A stretch of DNA of 43,836 nt from positions 1 through 43,836 of the forward strand of contig JALRLY010000243.1 of assembly GCA_023647555.1 (NCBI GenBank). The letters are read 5' to 3'. Positions 8,863 through 18,729 of the stretch are shown here, in pieces (position 1 is the stretch's first letter; each line of letters opens with the position of its first letter). A program made the position numbers and the translations under genes. Under the pieces are notes generated by a model, which searched no databases, was not told the origin of the DNA, and saw only the letters and a list, made by a program, of their open reading frames with translations. Source of the stretch: Pancytospora philotis (taxonomy: Eukaryota; Microsporidia).

Positions 8863-10878
8863 CTACTTGAGAAGGTGGCGCACAAAGAAAACGCGGTCCT
8901 TCGAGAGAGCCTCAGAGAACCACTCCGCAGACACTCCAAGACCGATAAGCTCCTCCCTCTTGAGCAGCAGCATGGCCCGGAAGCGCCAGGGGGTGTTGGC
9001 GACATCGCAAAAGGCATCGAGGATCTTCCCAGCAACCTCCTTGTCGATCTTATCCATAAAATCAAGATTCCTGAGCAGATGGAACTTGAGCGACGGATGC
9101 TTGGCAATGCTTAGCAAGTAGCTGTTCAGCACCGCCTTTCTGTCGCGCGGGGCGTAGAGCGAACGCAGAAATATCTTTGCGAGCTTCTGATCCACGGGCC
9201 TGAACGCCTCGGGATTGAGGAAGGCCTGGACAAGGCAGTCGTCCGAGCTGTCGAGGTCCGGTATCTTCGTCGGCGGCACATCTGCGCTCACCTCTATGCT
9301 GCTTAAAACAGGCGCGCTGTCCGCGGCAGCCTCCTTGGCTACGACATGCTCGGTGGGCCTGTTCTTGGGCGTGTGCGTCCACTCGTCGCGGATCTCCTCG
9401 TCGATGGCGATCCCAGAGTCATCGAAATGCTCGAGAAGGTCGTTGCCCTCCGCACAGCCGTACTCTGCATCGCTGTAGAACACCTCGGCGTACAGCCCGA
9501 TGCTGCGGAGAACACACTCAGAAATGTCATTGCAGATGGCAGTGATCTTGCTCTCTACAAGCAGCTGGAAGATTTGGAACAGAGCAAGGCTCCGGTACTT
9601 TCGCAGGAAAGCAGGCAGCCCCTGCGCCACGAGGATGTAGTTGTCCAGCGATGAGCTGAGATTGGTGAACGTGCCGAGCGCAAAGTTCACAAAGTGCTTG
9701 AGCGTGTATGCGTTGCACACAAGAGCATGGCGGTAGAGAAGGCGGGTGTCCTTCGTAGTACCGCTTGCGATACCTTTGCCAACGCCCGGGAGCAGCGCAC
9801 CCATCGGGGCCTTGCTGCCCTCGATCCGCACAGCCTCTACAAGCAGATTTTTGATCTGCGCCTCGCGGTAGAAGAAAAAGGGCGGATGCTCAAATTTGTT
9901 GAGCGTGCGGTAGAAAGAGATGTTGTGGGGGCCGCGCACGTAGGAGAGGAACAGGCTCCTGTCAAACTTGAGGGCCAGGAACGTCGACACGTTCTCGGTG
10001 TAGAACCCCTGCTCCTTGCACGAGTGGGCTAGCAGGAGCTGCTTCGCCTGGTCCAGGTGGGACTGCGGCGACACGCTCTTGTTGGCAAGGAAGGGCCGGA
10101 CGTTCTTCACGGAGTCGCTATCCTCGGCGGCCGCGTCGTCCCCGCCGCCGAAATCGCCGATGCCGATCACGGGCGCCTTCTCATCGCCGGTGCTGGACTC
10201 GAAAAAGTCCACCTCCTCGTTCTTAGCCTTGTCGCCCGCGGCCGGGGCGGTCGGCTCGCCCGCGAGCGTCTCTTTGATATCGCTCAGGTCGAACGACTGC
10301 GTCTTGGAGCCCTTCGCCATCAGCAGATGCAGCTCAATGAGGTAGTCGTCGGCGCTGGCGTACTGCTTGAACAGCACATCGAAGTGGCTGACCCCGGTCT
10401 TCCGGTAGACGTAGTAGATGATATCCACAATCTGCTTGTTGTACAGGCCGATCTCCGGGGTGAGCAGGAGCCCGAGATTCTTGATGTAGAACCGCTCTTC
10501 CACTGGGGGCCTCTCTGTATCAGCCGCGGGCGCATCGCCGTGCTCTGGCGCATCCCCTGCGTCTGCGCCCCGCGCCTCCATCGCGCCGCCCAGCAGATGG
10601 TCCATCTCGCGGTCCACCGGCGCCTCGCCGAGATCCTCGAGCACCCCGGCCTCCACCATCGCGTAGCACGCAAGGCAGACCGATATGTCGCTGACCCGCA
10701 CCTCGGCCAGCCTTCCGATGTGCTCGCCGTACTCTCTGATGTTCTTGTAGAAGTATATCAAGTCAACATCCGTGCCGAGATCGAGCTCTTCTACGTCTTT
10801 CCTCATCAGCACGGCTCGGCCAAAATTTTTTATTAGGCCGCCGATGGCCGCACGCAGGGCTGTCGCATTTTGATCCAT
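8863..10878 (-). CDS. Alpha-helical protein, unrecognised
   Basis: Protein of 671 aa with no family I can name. It is mostly helical with leucine-rich stretches resembling HEAT/armadillo-type repeats, especially in the C-terminal 120 residues. Two acidic, Ala/Pro/Asp-rich low-complexity linkers interrupt it (about residues 95-120 and 205-260). There is no signal peptide or membrane segment. The start at 10878 is supported by AATTTAACAAAGCCC on the gene strand (10879-10893), ending at the ATG. It is transcribed towards UPF1, with about 220 AT-rich bases between the stops. A scaffold role would be a guess. Confidence 0.72.
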   Translation of the reverse strand: MDQNATALRAAIGGLIKNFGRAVLMRKDVEELDLGTDVDLIYFYKNIREYGEHIGRLAEVRVSDISVCLACYAMVEAGVLEDLGEAPVDREMDHLLGGAMEARGADAGDAPEHGDAPAADTERPPVEERFYIKNLGLLLTPEIGLYNKQIVDIIYYVYRKTGVSHFDVLFKQYASADDYLIELHLLMAKGSKTQSFDLSDIKETLAGEPTAPAAGDKAKNEEVDFFESSTGDEKAPVIGIGDFGGGDDAAAEDSDSVKNVRPFLANKSVSPQSHLDQAKQLLLAHSCKEQGFYTENVSTFLALKFDRSLFLSYVRGPHNISFYRTLNKFEHPPFFFYREAQIKNLLVEAVRIEGSKAPMGALLPGVGKGIASGTTKDTRLLYRHALVCNAYTLKHFVNFALGTFTNLSSSLDNYILVAQGLPAFLRKYRSLALFQIFQLLVESKITAICNDISECVLRSIGLYAEVFYSDAEYGCAEGNDLLEHFDDSGIAIDEEIRDEWTHTPKNRPTEHVVAKEAAADSAPVLSSIEVSADVPPTKIPDLDSSDDCLVQAFLNPEAFRPVDQKLAKIFLRSLYAPRDRKAVLNSYLLSIAKHPSLKFHLLRNLDFMDKIDKEVAGKILDAFCDVANTPWRFRAMLLLKREELIGLGVSAEWFSEALSKDRVFFVRHLLK

Positions 10879-11404
10879 GGGCTTTGTTAAATTGGCTGTG
10901 GAGCTGCACTGTTTGTATCTCTATTGTGGCTTATTTGTTAGAGGGTGGGATTACGGCTGAAGTAGCGATGAAAATGGACATGCATGCAGAGATGCTGGGC
11001 CATGGCACGGCTGTAACGCGAGCTATTCAGAGTACAATGCTAGCACTGCAACTATAGAAATGCACACTGCGGTGTTTATCTACCTCCAAGCACGTTGCTT
11101 TGCAGCAGCTCTTAGTGTGCAGAGCAGATACCCGTGTGGCTGATTAAAAATGATTGCGCTAGTCACTTTTTACTTACAAACTGATTACGACTGTCAATCT
11201 GCTCGTAAATCATTTGCTTCGGTATTGATAAGATATTCTTGGCACTGGCAATACTCTCCCGTGCGGAAGAGCTGTGACCGTCATACACAGGCACTAGCAA
11301 AGGCAGAATCCGCACCGCTGTGAGTCCGGACCGCTGCATGCCGCGACGACGCCCAGCAAATCCGCCCAGCCCGCTGTATTTCATTGGTGCGCCGCCAAAA
11401 TTTT
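10879..11404. other. Divergent intergenic region
   Basis: These 525 bases lie between divergently transcribed genes. The left edge holds the gene-strand CCC/AAATT box of the 671-aa protein, and the right edge holds AAAATTTT (11397-11404) directly before the ATG of the HMG gene. Short ORFs inside lack start signals and coding bias. No RNA gene is recognised. Confidence 0.5.
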
Positions 11405-12244
11405 ATGACCGTTGAAAAGGGCGGGCCGGCCGAGGGGCAAATGGCAGACGGCATCCGCAAGATGCCAGACGCAGCGAATGGGCGGCGCGCGGCTAAAGGG
11501 GATGATGCGGACACCGAGAGCGGGCTCGGTAAATCTACGAAGAGCGCTTTCGAGAGGCTGCAGCCCCGCCGCGCGCTTGGCACGGCACCCGCGGAGTTCC
11601 ATCTGCAGCCGTCGCCCGACTGCGATGACGCATCCTCATCAAGCTCGAGCACAGCCGAGGAAGAGAAGATTTTCAGCTTCGGCAGCCTGCTCAGGACCGG
11701 GCCCTTCCAGCTGTTCATGGACACCATCCACTATCCCGGGCAGCAGCGCGACGACAAGCCCGATCTGGCTCTCAAGGCCTATCTGATGTGGGAGCGCAGC
11801 AGCAGGAAGCTGAGCTACCAGGACAGGTACTACCAGGCCCTGAACGAGGGTGCAGGCAGCCAGCGCGGCCCGCCGGCCGACGGACTGTGTGCAGATCCCA
11901 ATCTCTCCTCCGCGGAGTCGAGCGCCTCCGAGCCGCCGTGCGGCCTGAACGGCAACGACCTGAGCTTCAAGAGCTGGTATGTGAAGCTGCGCAGCCGCCA
12001 CCGCGTCGAGCGCGTCAAAGTCACCGCGTATTTCTACTGGCTGGGATGGTACCTGAAGAAGCATGCGAGCCCCGAGCTTCTGAACAAGCCCTCGTTCCAG
12101 ATCGCGCTCGAGCTCGGACACGCCTGGAACATGATGGATCCCAAGCAGAAGTCGCGCTGGGCCGCCCTCGCTGCGCGCCATAAACACGCGAAGGGCAAGC
12201 ACGGGAAGGAGCTCCCTGACTGGTACCATAAGGCGTTTTACTGA
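11405..12244 (+). CDS. HMG-box-like DNA-binding protein
   Basis: Protein of 279 aa. The C-terminal segment (about 205-270) has HMG-box character: an aromatic first helix (AYFYWLGWYLKK), then a helix with LGHAWNMMDPKQKSRW, and a basic tail. A weaker region (about residues 100-145, FQLFMDTIHY...ALKAYLMWERS..LSYQDRYYQAL) may be a second, more diverged box. The N-terminal 80 residues look disordered. HMG-box proteins bend DNA in chromatin or act as transcription factors. The first ATG is 11405, directly after AAAATTTT (11397-11404); ATG 11441 is an alternative. Assignment of the C-terminal box is moderately sure, that of the first box weak. Confidence 0.6.
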   Translation: MTVEKGGPAEGQMADGIRKMPDAANGRRAAKGDDADTESGLGKSTKSAFERLQPRRALGTAPAEFHLQPSPDCDDASSSSSSTAEEEKIFSFGSLLRTGPFQLFMDTIHYPGQQRDDKPDLALKAYLMWERSSRKLSYQDRYYQALNEGAGSQRGPPADGLCADPNLSSAESSASEPPCGLNGNDLSFKSWYVKLRSRHRVERVKVTAYFYWLGWYLKKHASPELLNKPSFQIALELGHAWNMMDPKQKSRWAALAARHKHAKGKHGKELPDWYHKAFY

Positions 12245-12433
12245 TGCTGTGGATGCAACGGATTTCTGCGCAGCAGCAAGACCATAGATTATCCCACTAT
12301 TCAGTATTTATCTGGCAGGCCAGCGATGAATGCGTGCTTGTGAATGCGCGCTTGTGAAGTAGTAAATAAGTTTCAATATTGCATTATCCGTCAGTTTAAT
12401 AATTCTTTCGAGCCCGTATGTATTTCTATGTTC

Positions 12434-13690
12434 TTAATGGTCTGTGACTCCCTTCTCTTCGCAACGAGCCTCTTCTATCCGCAGCAGCTCGTTGTACTTG
12501 GCGACGCGCTCGCCGCGGCAGGGCGCCCCGCATTTGATGAAATGCACCCCAAGCTTGGCGGCTAGCCCGGCTATGAGCGTGTCCTCGGTCTCGGCGGACC
12601 TGTGCGATACCATGAGCTTGCATCCGCTCGCAGTCGCAGCCTGGCACGCGTCGAACACCCCGGATATGCAGCCGATCTGGTTCGGCTTGATGAGCACAGT
12701 GTTGAACAGTTTTCTACCGCCAGAGACGTACTTTTTTATCAGCCCCGGGTTCGATACCGTCAGATCATCGGCCACGATGCTTACCTTGCTACCAGCACGG
12801 CCGTAAAAGTACGCCCAGGGCTCGGGGTCATCCTCGGCAAAAGGGTCCTCGATGCTGCACAGCTTGGGATATTTTGCGATGAGCGCGGCGTAGTAGTCTG
12901 CAAGCGCGTGACCATCCAGCACGACTGCGCCGTCGCTTTCTGTGCAGATGTGGTATGCCCCATCGCGGTAGAAGCTATTGGCGGCGAGATCGAGCGCTAT
13001 TTCATAGTCGTGCTGGCCTGAGCTGCGCGATGCTGCTTCAAACAGCTCGATGCAGGCTTCGATGGTACGCACCGGCGGCGCGAACCCGCCCTCGTCTCCA
13101 ACCGAGGTGTGGATCGTGCCGAATCGCTCTGCGATGACCGCCTTCAGTGCCGAGTAGAACAGGACGGCGCACTCCAGGTTCTCAGCGACCGAATCCCTTC
13201 TGAATGTCACCATGATTTCCTGGCACCACAGCCCGTTCCCGGCGTGTAGCCCACCATTAATCACATTGAAAAATGGGCGCGGTATCCCGGAGCTTCGGAC
13301 TGCCAGATGCGGATGCAGATCAGCAGACACTGCGGTGCTTGTGTCCAGCAGCTTGTAAAGGCATGCTGACAGCGGGAGCGTGAAATTTGCCGCATCGGAG
13401 ATCTCGCAGACGAGAGCGTCGAAGCGGTGCAGGCTGCTGATATCAAAGCTGAGAATGGTGTCTGCATTCTGGTCGATCAAATCGACGATCCGCATCACAG
13501 AACGCCCGCCGTACGACCCGCTGCCGTCCAGAACAACCCGTGCCTCGTGGGCACCAGTGGATGCCCCGGATGGCACTGAGGACCGCACGATGCCGTGGGC
13601 AGTGTGAAAATCTACTTCCACGGTGGGCTCGCCACGGCTGGTCAGGATCTGTCTCGCCTTTATCCTTGTGACCAGCTCGTGTAGTTTCAT
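12434..13690 (-). CDS. ENO1: Enolase
   Basis: Protein of 418 aa, close to the usual length of about 430. Enolase interconverts 2-phosphoglycerate and phosphoenolpyruvate in glycolysis in the cytosol. Visible signatures are SGASTGAHEA (41-50), GDEGGFAP, the metal ligands in SIEDPF and VADDLTVSN, the catalytic lysine region LIKPNQIG, and SHRSAETED. The last two differ by one residue each from the common KVNQIG and SHRSGETED forms, a sign of fast evolution but not of loss of function. The start at 13690 is preceded on the gene strand by a C-rich stretch, CTCCCCCACCCAAA. A CCAAT box in inverse orientation lies at 13830-13838. Confidence 0.95.
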   Translation of the reverse strand: MKLHELVTRIKARQILTSRGEPTVEVDFHTAHGIVRSSVPSGASTGAHEARVVLDGSGSYGGRSVMRIVDLIDQNADTILSFDISSLHRFDALVCEISDAANFTLPLSACLYKLLDTSTAVSADLHPHLAVRSSGIPRPFFNVINGGLHAGNGLWCQEIMVTFRRDSVAENLECAVLFYSALKAVIAERFGTIHTSVGDEGGFAPPVRTIEACIELFEAASRSSGQHDYEIALDLAANSFYRDGAYHICTESDGAVVLDGHALADYYAALIAKYPKLCSIEDPFAEDDPEPWAYFYGRAGSKVSIVADDLTVSNPGLIKKYVSGGRKLFNTVLIKPNQIGCISGVFDACQAATASGCKLMVSHRSAETEDTLIAGLAAKLGVHFIKCGAPCRGERVAKYNELLRIEEARCEEKGVTDH

Positions 13691-14034
13691 TTTGGGTGGG
13701 GGAGTGCACCCTCATGTATATTTTCTGAAACAACGCTCATTTTTGAGCGCAATATGCAGCCGTTCTCCTAGCGTGCTGTGCTTGGCGGTACCTTGTCGCT
13801 TCGACGCTATTCAATAGGTTCTCTGCGCGGACCAATCAGAATATTTTCATCTTGTAAATAGCTGGAATGAAGCCTGGTGCAATTTACAGTTCAATCTACA
13901 ACTATCTATACACATGGTGGGGCTGCCGGTCGGCATGCGCTCACTTGTATCAGTATGTATTATTCTAGCCGAATGATACAAACCCTACCGCCTCCTTTTA
14001 GCCTGACATCGGAACCCCGCGCTGCCATCCCTTA
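13691..14034. other. Divergent intergenic region with CCAAT box
   Basis: The region separates enolase from a plus-strand membrane protein gene. It contains a C-rich start signal for enolase next to 13690, GACCAATCA at 13830-13838, and CATCCCTTA directly before 14035. No other gene is seen. Confidence 0.5.
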
Positions 14035-14508
14035 ATGATGTGGCTACCGGCATTCGACACGACATTCAGGCTGATGGTGCTGAGCATGCTGTTTGACTCA
14101 GGCTGCACGCTTGTGCTCTACCACTACAGCATATTCACGCTTGTCCACGCCTTCGTCGTGCTGGCGCTGCTCAGCTTGAGCAAGGCGCCGATATACACGA
14201 TATCGCGCTCGCACTTCAGCCGCAAGCTGATCGGCTACGGCTGCGCCGCGGGCGCGCTATCAATCGTGCTTGTGTTGGCTACAAATCTGATGCTGTTCTG
14301 GTTCGACTGCTTCTCGTTGCACCACCGCTGCGCAGTTGCCGTGTGCGCCCTTTCGCCTGCCGTTATTTTCCTCGAGAGCTGGCTCTGTGCGAACATCGTG
14401 ATGCTGCGCAGGGTGCTCTTCGAGGATGTCACGCTGCCCAGCAAGATGTCCATCCTCGAGCTACAGCAGCACGCCGATGAGCTCGGCGAGCGCCTGTGCT
14501 TCCTATGA
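14035..14508 (+). CDS. Small multi-pass membrane protein, unrecognised
   Basis: Protein of 157 aa with about four hydrophobic segments (around residues 8-25, 33-48, 65-90 and 100-120) and a charged C-terminal tail with a short helical stretch (SILELQQHADELGERL). No family is recognised. Two ATG codons in a row (14035 and 14038) follow CATCCCTTA, so the start could be either. It is probably an integral membrane protein of the endomembrane system or plasma membrane; the role is unknown. Confidence 0.62.
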   Translation: MMWLPAFDTTFRLMVLSMLFDSGCTLVLYHYSIFTLVHAFVVLALLSLSKAPIYTISRSHFSRKLIGYGCAAGALSIVLVLATNLMLFWFDCFSLHHRCAVAVCALSPAVIFLESWLCANIVMLRRVLFEDVTLPSKMSILELQQHADELGERLCFL

Positions 14509-14712
14509 GGCACCGTTGCTATAAATTACTGTTTCTTATTCGTCTTTCGGGTCAGCATGGTTACGTTTTGTTATCCGTGCGAACACACTATCAAAATAGC
14601 TTTATAAGCCAGTATAGTAGTATTTTGCTACATAGCGCCAACAATAGCCTTAGATAGTCTCTCAAATAAATTTACTCAAAACAGCCGTGCGCGGTCGCAA
14701 CAGCACTGTCCC

Positions 14713-15585
14713 TCATCGCTGGCAGCAGAATACGCGCCCGAGCCACTTTGCAAACGCGCGGCTGCTCGGCTTCGTCGGCGACACAACGACGGCCCGCACC
14801 TCCGGCTCGGCGGTCTTCTCGAGGCAGCGCTCAAGCAGCTCGTAGTCGGGGGCCTCGGTGAAGCCGAGGCCCTGCGCGTGTTTGAAGTAGGCAGTCCAGT
14901 GCGCAGAGCCGTTGAGCCCGCTGCTGAGCTGCTCTGGGGTCGTGTCCCGCTTGACCAGGGCCACGTCCTTCTCGTTCTCGCCGTCAGCGCGGTACCACGG
15001 CAGCGACTGCCTGAGCAGGAATACCAGCACGTACCCGAGCGACTCCAGGTCGTCGCGCCGGCTCTGGCACCAGCCGCCGTGTGCGTTCACCGATGCGTAG
15101 CGCATCGTGCCCACAAACATGACGTCCTTCTTCTCCTCTATGTGCGCGCCGCGGCAGCTGTACGGCGCAGCAGTGCCGAAGTCGACCAGGTATATCTTCT
15201 GGTCGAAGCCCACCATGATGTTCTCGGGCTTCAGGTCGCGGTAGACGAGCTCCTTCGCGTGGATGTACCGCAGCGTGCGGAGCAGCGTCACGCCGACCGC
15301 GGAGATCGAGGCGAACGTGAAGAACGCGGGGTTGTGCAGCGCGATCTGCGCGAGCGACACGCGGAACAGCGGGATCACGAGATACGAGAAATCGTCGAGC
15401 AGGCCGTAGTCGACGAGGCGCGGGATGTGCGGGTGGCTGAGCATCAGGAGCACGCATATCTCGTTCCTGAGCGACTCCTTGTTCTTTTCCACCTTCAGCG
15501 CGTAGACCGCCCTCCCGTTTATGATTTTGTAGACGACGCCGTAGCTGCCCTCGCCGATTTTGCTGTCGAGCACGAACCGATCCAT
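14713..15585 (-). CDS. Casein kinase 1 family protein kinase
   Basis: Protein of 290 aa, essentially a kinase domain. The glycine loop is IGEGSYGVVY (10-19), the ATP lysine K31, the catalytic loop YRDLKPENI (115-123, with Y in place of H) and DFG at 135-137. The substrate region FVGTMRYASVNAH (157-169) is the CK1 signature that replaces the usual APE motif. The protein ends in VFCCQR; a Cys pair at the C-terminus recalls the palmitoylated tail of the yeast plasma-membrane kinases Yck1/Yck2, although there the Cys pair is terminal. CK1 kinases act in trafficking, morphogenesis and nutrient signalling. Whether it is Yck-, Hrr25- or another type cannot be settled here. Confidence 0.87.
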   Translation of the reverse strand: MDRFVLDSKIGEGSYGVVYKIINGRAVYALKVEKNKESLRNEICVLLMLSHPHIPRLVDYGLLDDFSYLVIPLFRVSLAQIALHNPAFFTFASISAVGVTLLRTLRYIHAKELVYRDLKPENIMVGFDQKIYLVDFGTAAPYSCRGAHIEEKKDVMFVGTMRYASVNAHGGWCQSRRDDLESLGYVLVFLLRQSLPWYRADGENEKDVALVKRDTTPEQLSSGLNGSAHWTAYFKHAQGLGFTEAPDYELLERCLEKTAEPEVRAVVVSPTKPSSRAFAKWLGRVFCCQR

Positions 15586-16255
15586 TCACGGCTCGGCAAT
15601 GCTGGATTTATGAGGCGCTGCAAACGGCGCGGGCCGGGCCCGGAAGGGCATAGGTCGCGTACGCAGAAAGGGGCGCGAGCCGGGAAATGGACGAAACATT
15701 GCGTGACAGCACTGATGCTAGGGTAGCGGGATTGAGCCGTATGCAATTGGGATGCGCAAACAATGCGGCGAGTACATATCATACTTTATTTATCTACGTA
15801 TGCATATTAAAATTAATAAACTAGCCTGTGTGTTGTGTATTACAGTCTGTGCTAGCAGTAGTAAATGACTGGCAGACACTTGCTGGGAAAAATCAAACAA
15901 CTGCTTGCCGCTATCCACTGATTAAGCGCTGATGGCTGTTGATAGAATTTTGGCCGATCAGCCTGCTTGATTATTATCACTGGAATGGCACTGGTGCGAG
16001 CGCTACCGGCTGTTTAACCGCCGCAGTTCAGCTGTCATTGGTGCTGCTAGTGCGAGGCTGCATGCGATGTTACAAGAGTCAGACTAGTAAGTAAAGCAAG
16101 TGATTCGCTGATGTAAGCCGGTAAGCGTTATCCGCTACTGTGTTTAGAATACTACCAACACCAGCTGTACAAAAGAATGCCCATGCATATTGAGAACTAG
16201 CGGTTTAATTATCTCACTGCAGAGCATCATTTTCTGCGGACTGCCTAACATAACA
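15586..16255. other. Long intergenic region, nothing recognised
   Basis: These 670 bases are AT-rich on average and hold only short ORFs without start signals or coding bias. A GTAAGT...TTTAG arrangement (about 16091-16147) looks like an intron but is not attached to any coding sequence. A non-coding RNA cannot be excluded. Confidence 0.4.
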
Positions 16256-17035
16256 TTATGCTCGGTGTTGCAACTGCGCACCATCTAAGAACGCTCTTTC
16301 CAGTTCGTCGTGTGATTTGATGTCTGTGTAGACACCAAAAATAAAGCAAAAGAAATCCAGAAACTGGCTCTCTCGCAGAGTGCGGCACTCAGAATGCGGG
16401 CAGCTGTTGTCCGTCCAGATGAGCTTCCACAGAAAGATGCAAATGCTCGTGAATCCGTGAGAAACCGACTCCTGCTGGCTGATATAATTATAAAGCCTAA
16501 TCGAGAGCTCTAGCCCCACCAGCCCACGGGCATTTCTATCTGGTAGGGCCATAGTATTCTGGTGCGCATACAGGTGGTTGTATAAGTCCCGGGCTAGATC
16601 CTGCGCCAAAGAATCTTTGGCGTACTTTACCATGGCGTGCTCCATGCTTAAGTCCACATCTGCAGAAGTGTTCACGGATCTGTTAACCAGTGGCCGCATT
16701 CCCAAGAAACTAAGTAGTTCCGTCCACTCGGAAGGCTCCGTGGCCAGTGCTCGCTCCAATGCGTTGTGCGTACCACTGGCTAGCCTGTTGGCGTAGCTTG
16801 TACGGCTTCCATGGGGCGGTAGCATGCACTGATGATCTTTAGCGGATGACTCCCGTGCTCTGCTTTCTGCATACAGCCGTGCGTAGTATGCAGGCCCAAA
16901 ACCCGGCGGTCCGTTCCATTTAAAATCACTCCGGAGGCTGCCCGAGAGCGTGTATTGCATCTTCGGCTCGGCAGGATTCGCCGAATACGGAGCGGTAGCA
17001 GCTGTGATCATGCTGTATGCAAGCAACAGTAGCAT
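16256..17035 (-). CDS. Predicted secreted protein, unrecognised
   Basis: Protein of 259 aa from the ATG at 17035, which is directly preceded by CACCCC on the gene strand; an in-frame ATG at 17047 would add four residues. The N-terminus MLLLLAYSMITAATA is a typical signal peptide. The mature part has six or more cysteines, including NSCPHSEC near the end, and a hydrophobic stretch (ICIFLWKLIW) that is probably buried rather than membrane-spanning. Codon use is less GC-rich than in conserved genes here, as in the other secreted genes of the window. No family is recognised; export outside the ER-Golgi is plausible but unproven. Confidence 0.65.
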   Translation of the reverse strand: MLLLLAYSMITAATAPYSANPAEPKMQYTLSGSLRSDFKWNGPPGFGPAYYARLYAESRARESSAKDHQCMLPPHGSRTSYANRLASGTHNALERALATEPSEWTELLSFLGMRPLVNRSVNTSADVDLSMEHAMVKYAKDSLAQDLARDLYNHLYAHQNTMALPDRNARGLVGLELSIRLYNYISQQESVSHGFTSICIFLWKLIWTDNSCPHSECRTLRESQFLDFFCFIFGVYTDIKSHDELERAFLDGAQLQHRA

Positions 17036-17047
17036 GGGGTGGTGCAT

Positions 17048-17403
17048 CGTTTTGCAGTTAAATAAATCGCTGTCAGTATTATCGATATCCGTTGAGACCC
17101 CTCGTTTAATTGTCGCAACGTAGCTCTCAATACGCCGCCAATAAGACGCAGTTTTGAACGCTATCTAAAAAGTGAAAAATTCAACTACCAGACACAAGCA
17201 AATACAAATTCTGCAAAGTGTAGCCCGGCTTCTGCGCTTGCACAGCAGTATACTGCTACGCGATGCTGGCAGTAATTTATGTCAGTTAATGACAGCTGCT
17301 ATCGTGCTTGAGATATAGCATCAGTTTTAAAGTAAAAATTGGCGGCTGCTAACATATTATCGGGCGCTTATAAGCTTAATTAAAGCAGCAAATATTCACC
17401 CAC
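17048..17403. other. Divergent intergenic region
   Basis: AT-rich DNA between the secreted-protein gene (minus) and the MFS transporter (plus). AAATATTCACCCAC (17390-17403) is the start signal of the transporter. Nothing else is recognised. Confidence 0.5.
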
Positions 17404-18564
17404 ATGCCTGCGGATCCAACTACCGAAGCAAACGGGTTTTCGATACTCGTGGCCTCTGTTTCCCCATTTGTTTACGGAGCATGCATCTCGATTTCCACGC
17501 TACTCTACGAGAGCATCCAGAGGCTCGGCCCGGCACAGGCCGCCGAGGTCTACAAACGGCTGAATCTGTTCTTCTTCGGCGGCGCTTTTATCGCGAACAT
17601 CGCGGCCGCGCAGGCCCGGCTAGAATGCACCAAGCTCATCTCAGTGGCCAATTTCCTCTTTCTGTGCGGCTTCGCGCTGTACTGCAGAGAGTGTCCAAGG
17701 GCGATCTGCCTCGGCAGGCTCCTCTGCGGCTGCGGCGCCGGGATCGCCGCCAACATCGTCCCGTCCTACACCCGGCTCATAGCGGCGCCGGCCTACCAGG
17801 GCTTTGTGGCCTCGTGCTACGGCGTGTGCATCGTTGCTGGCGTCATCGCTGGCTTTGCATGCTCCTACCTGCAGCTCGGGCTGCGCAACAGCGTGTACTG
17901 CGCACTTGGTCTGCTCGCTGCGCAGCTAGGCCTTCTTTTCGCCTGCAGGCGCTATACCCTGCCCAAAAAGGCCGCGAGCGACTCGGGGAGCTTCCTGTCA
18001 TTCCTACTCAACCCGCGGGCACGCAGATCGCTCGTTATTATCGCACTGCTGCACACTGCGCAGCACCTCTGTGGAATAAACCACATCCTCCTGAATGCCG
18101 GGACGGTCTTCCCCGGCGCCGAGCCGACGCTGCTCCTGATCAAGCTGTGCGCAGTCGCGCTCTGCGCCTCGTTTTTCTCGTCGGTGCTGTCGCAGCGCGT
18201 CGGCCGGGCGCTGCTGGTCACTGCCGGGTGCGCGGGCATGGGCGCGTCGTGCGCCGCCTTCTACTTTACCTTCCACCCGAAGATCTTTGCGGTGGCGTTC
18301 ATACTCGGGTACAACACCGCCATCAGCGGGATTCCGTTCGTGCTCATCGGCGAGATTTTTCCGCTCGAAGACATGGCGCGTGGCGCGCTGTTCGCCACCT
18401 CCTGCAACTGGGCTGGCGCGTTCGCCAGCGTCTACGCACTCAGCAACAGCGCCCAGAAGAGGAACCCCTCATTTCTCTTCTATCTGGGCTACCACGCCGT
18501 ACTGATTGCTACGATGCTGCTTCTGTACAAAGAGACGCGGGGCAAGCGCCCGGGATATCAGTAA
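17404..18564 (+). CDS. MFS transporter of the sugar-porter type, divergent
   Basis: Protein of 386 aa with about ten to twelve hydrophobic segments. Family hallmarks are GRLLCGCGAGIAANIVPSY (like the GR..G...G......Y motif before TM5), the IPFVLIGEIFPLEDMARG block of sugar porters in the second half, and the terminal KETRGK in place of PETRGK. The central PESPRYL motif is missing and the loop between halves is very short, so the protein is smaller than the usual 450-500 aa. It probably moves a small solute across the plasma membrane; microsporidia import host sugars, but the substrate here cannot be told. The start follows AATATTCACCCAC. Confidence 0.78.
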   Translation: MPADPTTEANGFSILVASVSPFVYGACISISTLLYESIQRLGPAQAAEVYKRLNLFFFGGAFIANIAAAQARLECTKLISVANFLFLCGFALYCRECPRAICLGRLLCGCGAGIAANIVPSYTRLIAAPAYQGFVASCYGVCIVAGVIAGFACSYLQLGLRNSVYCALGLLAAQLGLLFACRRYTLPKKAASDSGSFLSFLLNPRARRSLVIIALLHTAQHLCGINHILLNAGTVFPGAEPTLLLIKLCAVALCASFFSSVLSQRVGRALLVTAGCAGMGASCAAFYFTFHPKIFAVAFILGYNTAISGIPFVLIGEIFPLEDMARGALFATSCNWAGAFASVYALSNSAQKRNPSFLFYLGYHAVLIATMLLLYKETRGKRPGYQ

Positions 18565-18729
18565 ATTACTCTAATATGCTCTGATCGTTGATTTTTTGCT
18601 GGAACTAGGCGATTCACTGAAATACAGTAAGCGGTAGCGAAAACGGTGGCAAAAAGTAAATGAAGATGAATGCTCTAGTGTGAGTTTATTTTGAAGACAC
18701 AGAATGCTGTTATGAATACTCAGCTCCGC

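Noticed and set aside
8845..9114. 89-aa plus-strand ORF
   Set aside because: It lies opposite the 671-aa minus-strand gene, starts with a non-ATG codon, and its composition mirrors that gene.
12741..12756. GGTTCGATACC, like a tRNA B box
   Set aside because: It lies inside the enolase coding sequence and no cloverleaf forms around it.
16091..16147. Intron-like GTAAGT...TTTAG segment
   Set aside because: It is not connected to coding sequence on either side and has no clear branch site.
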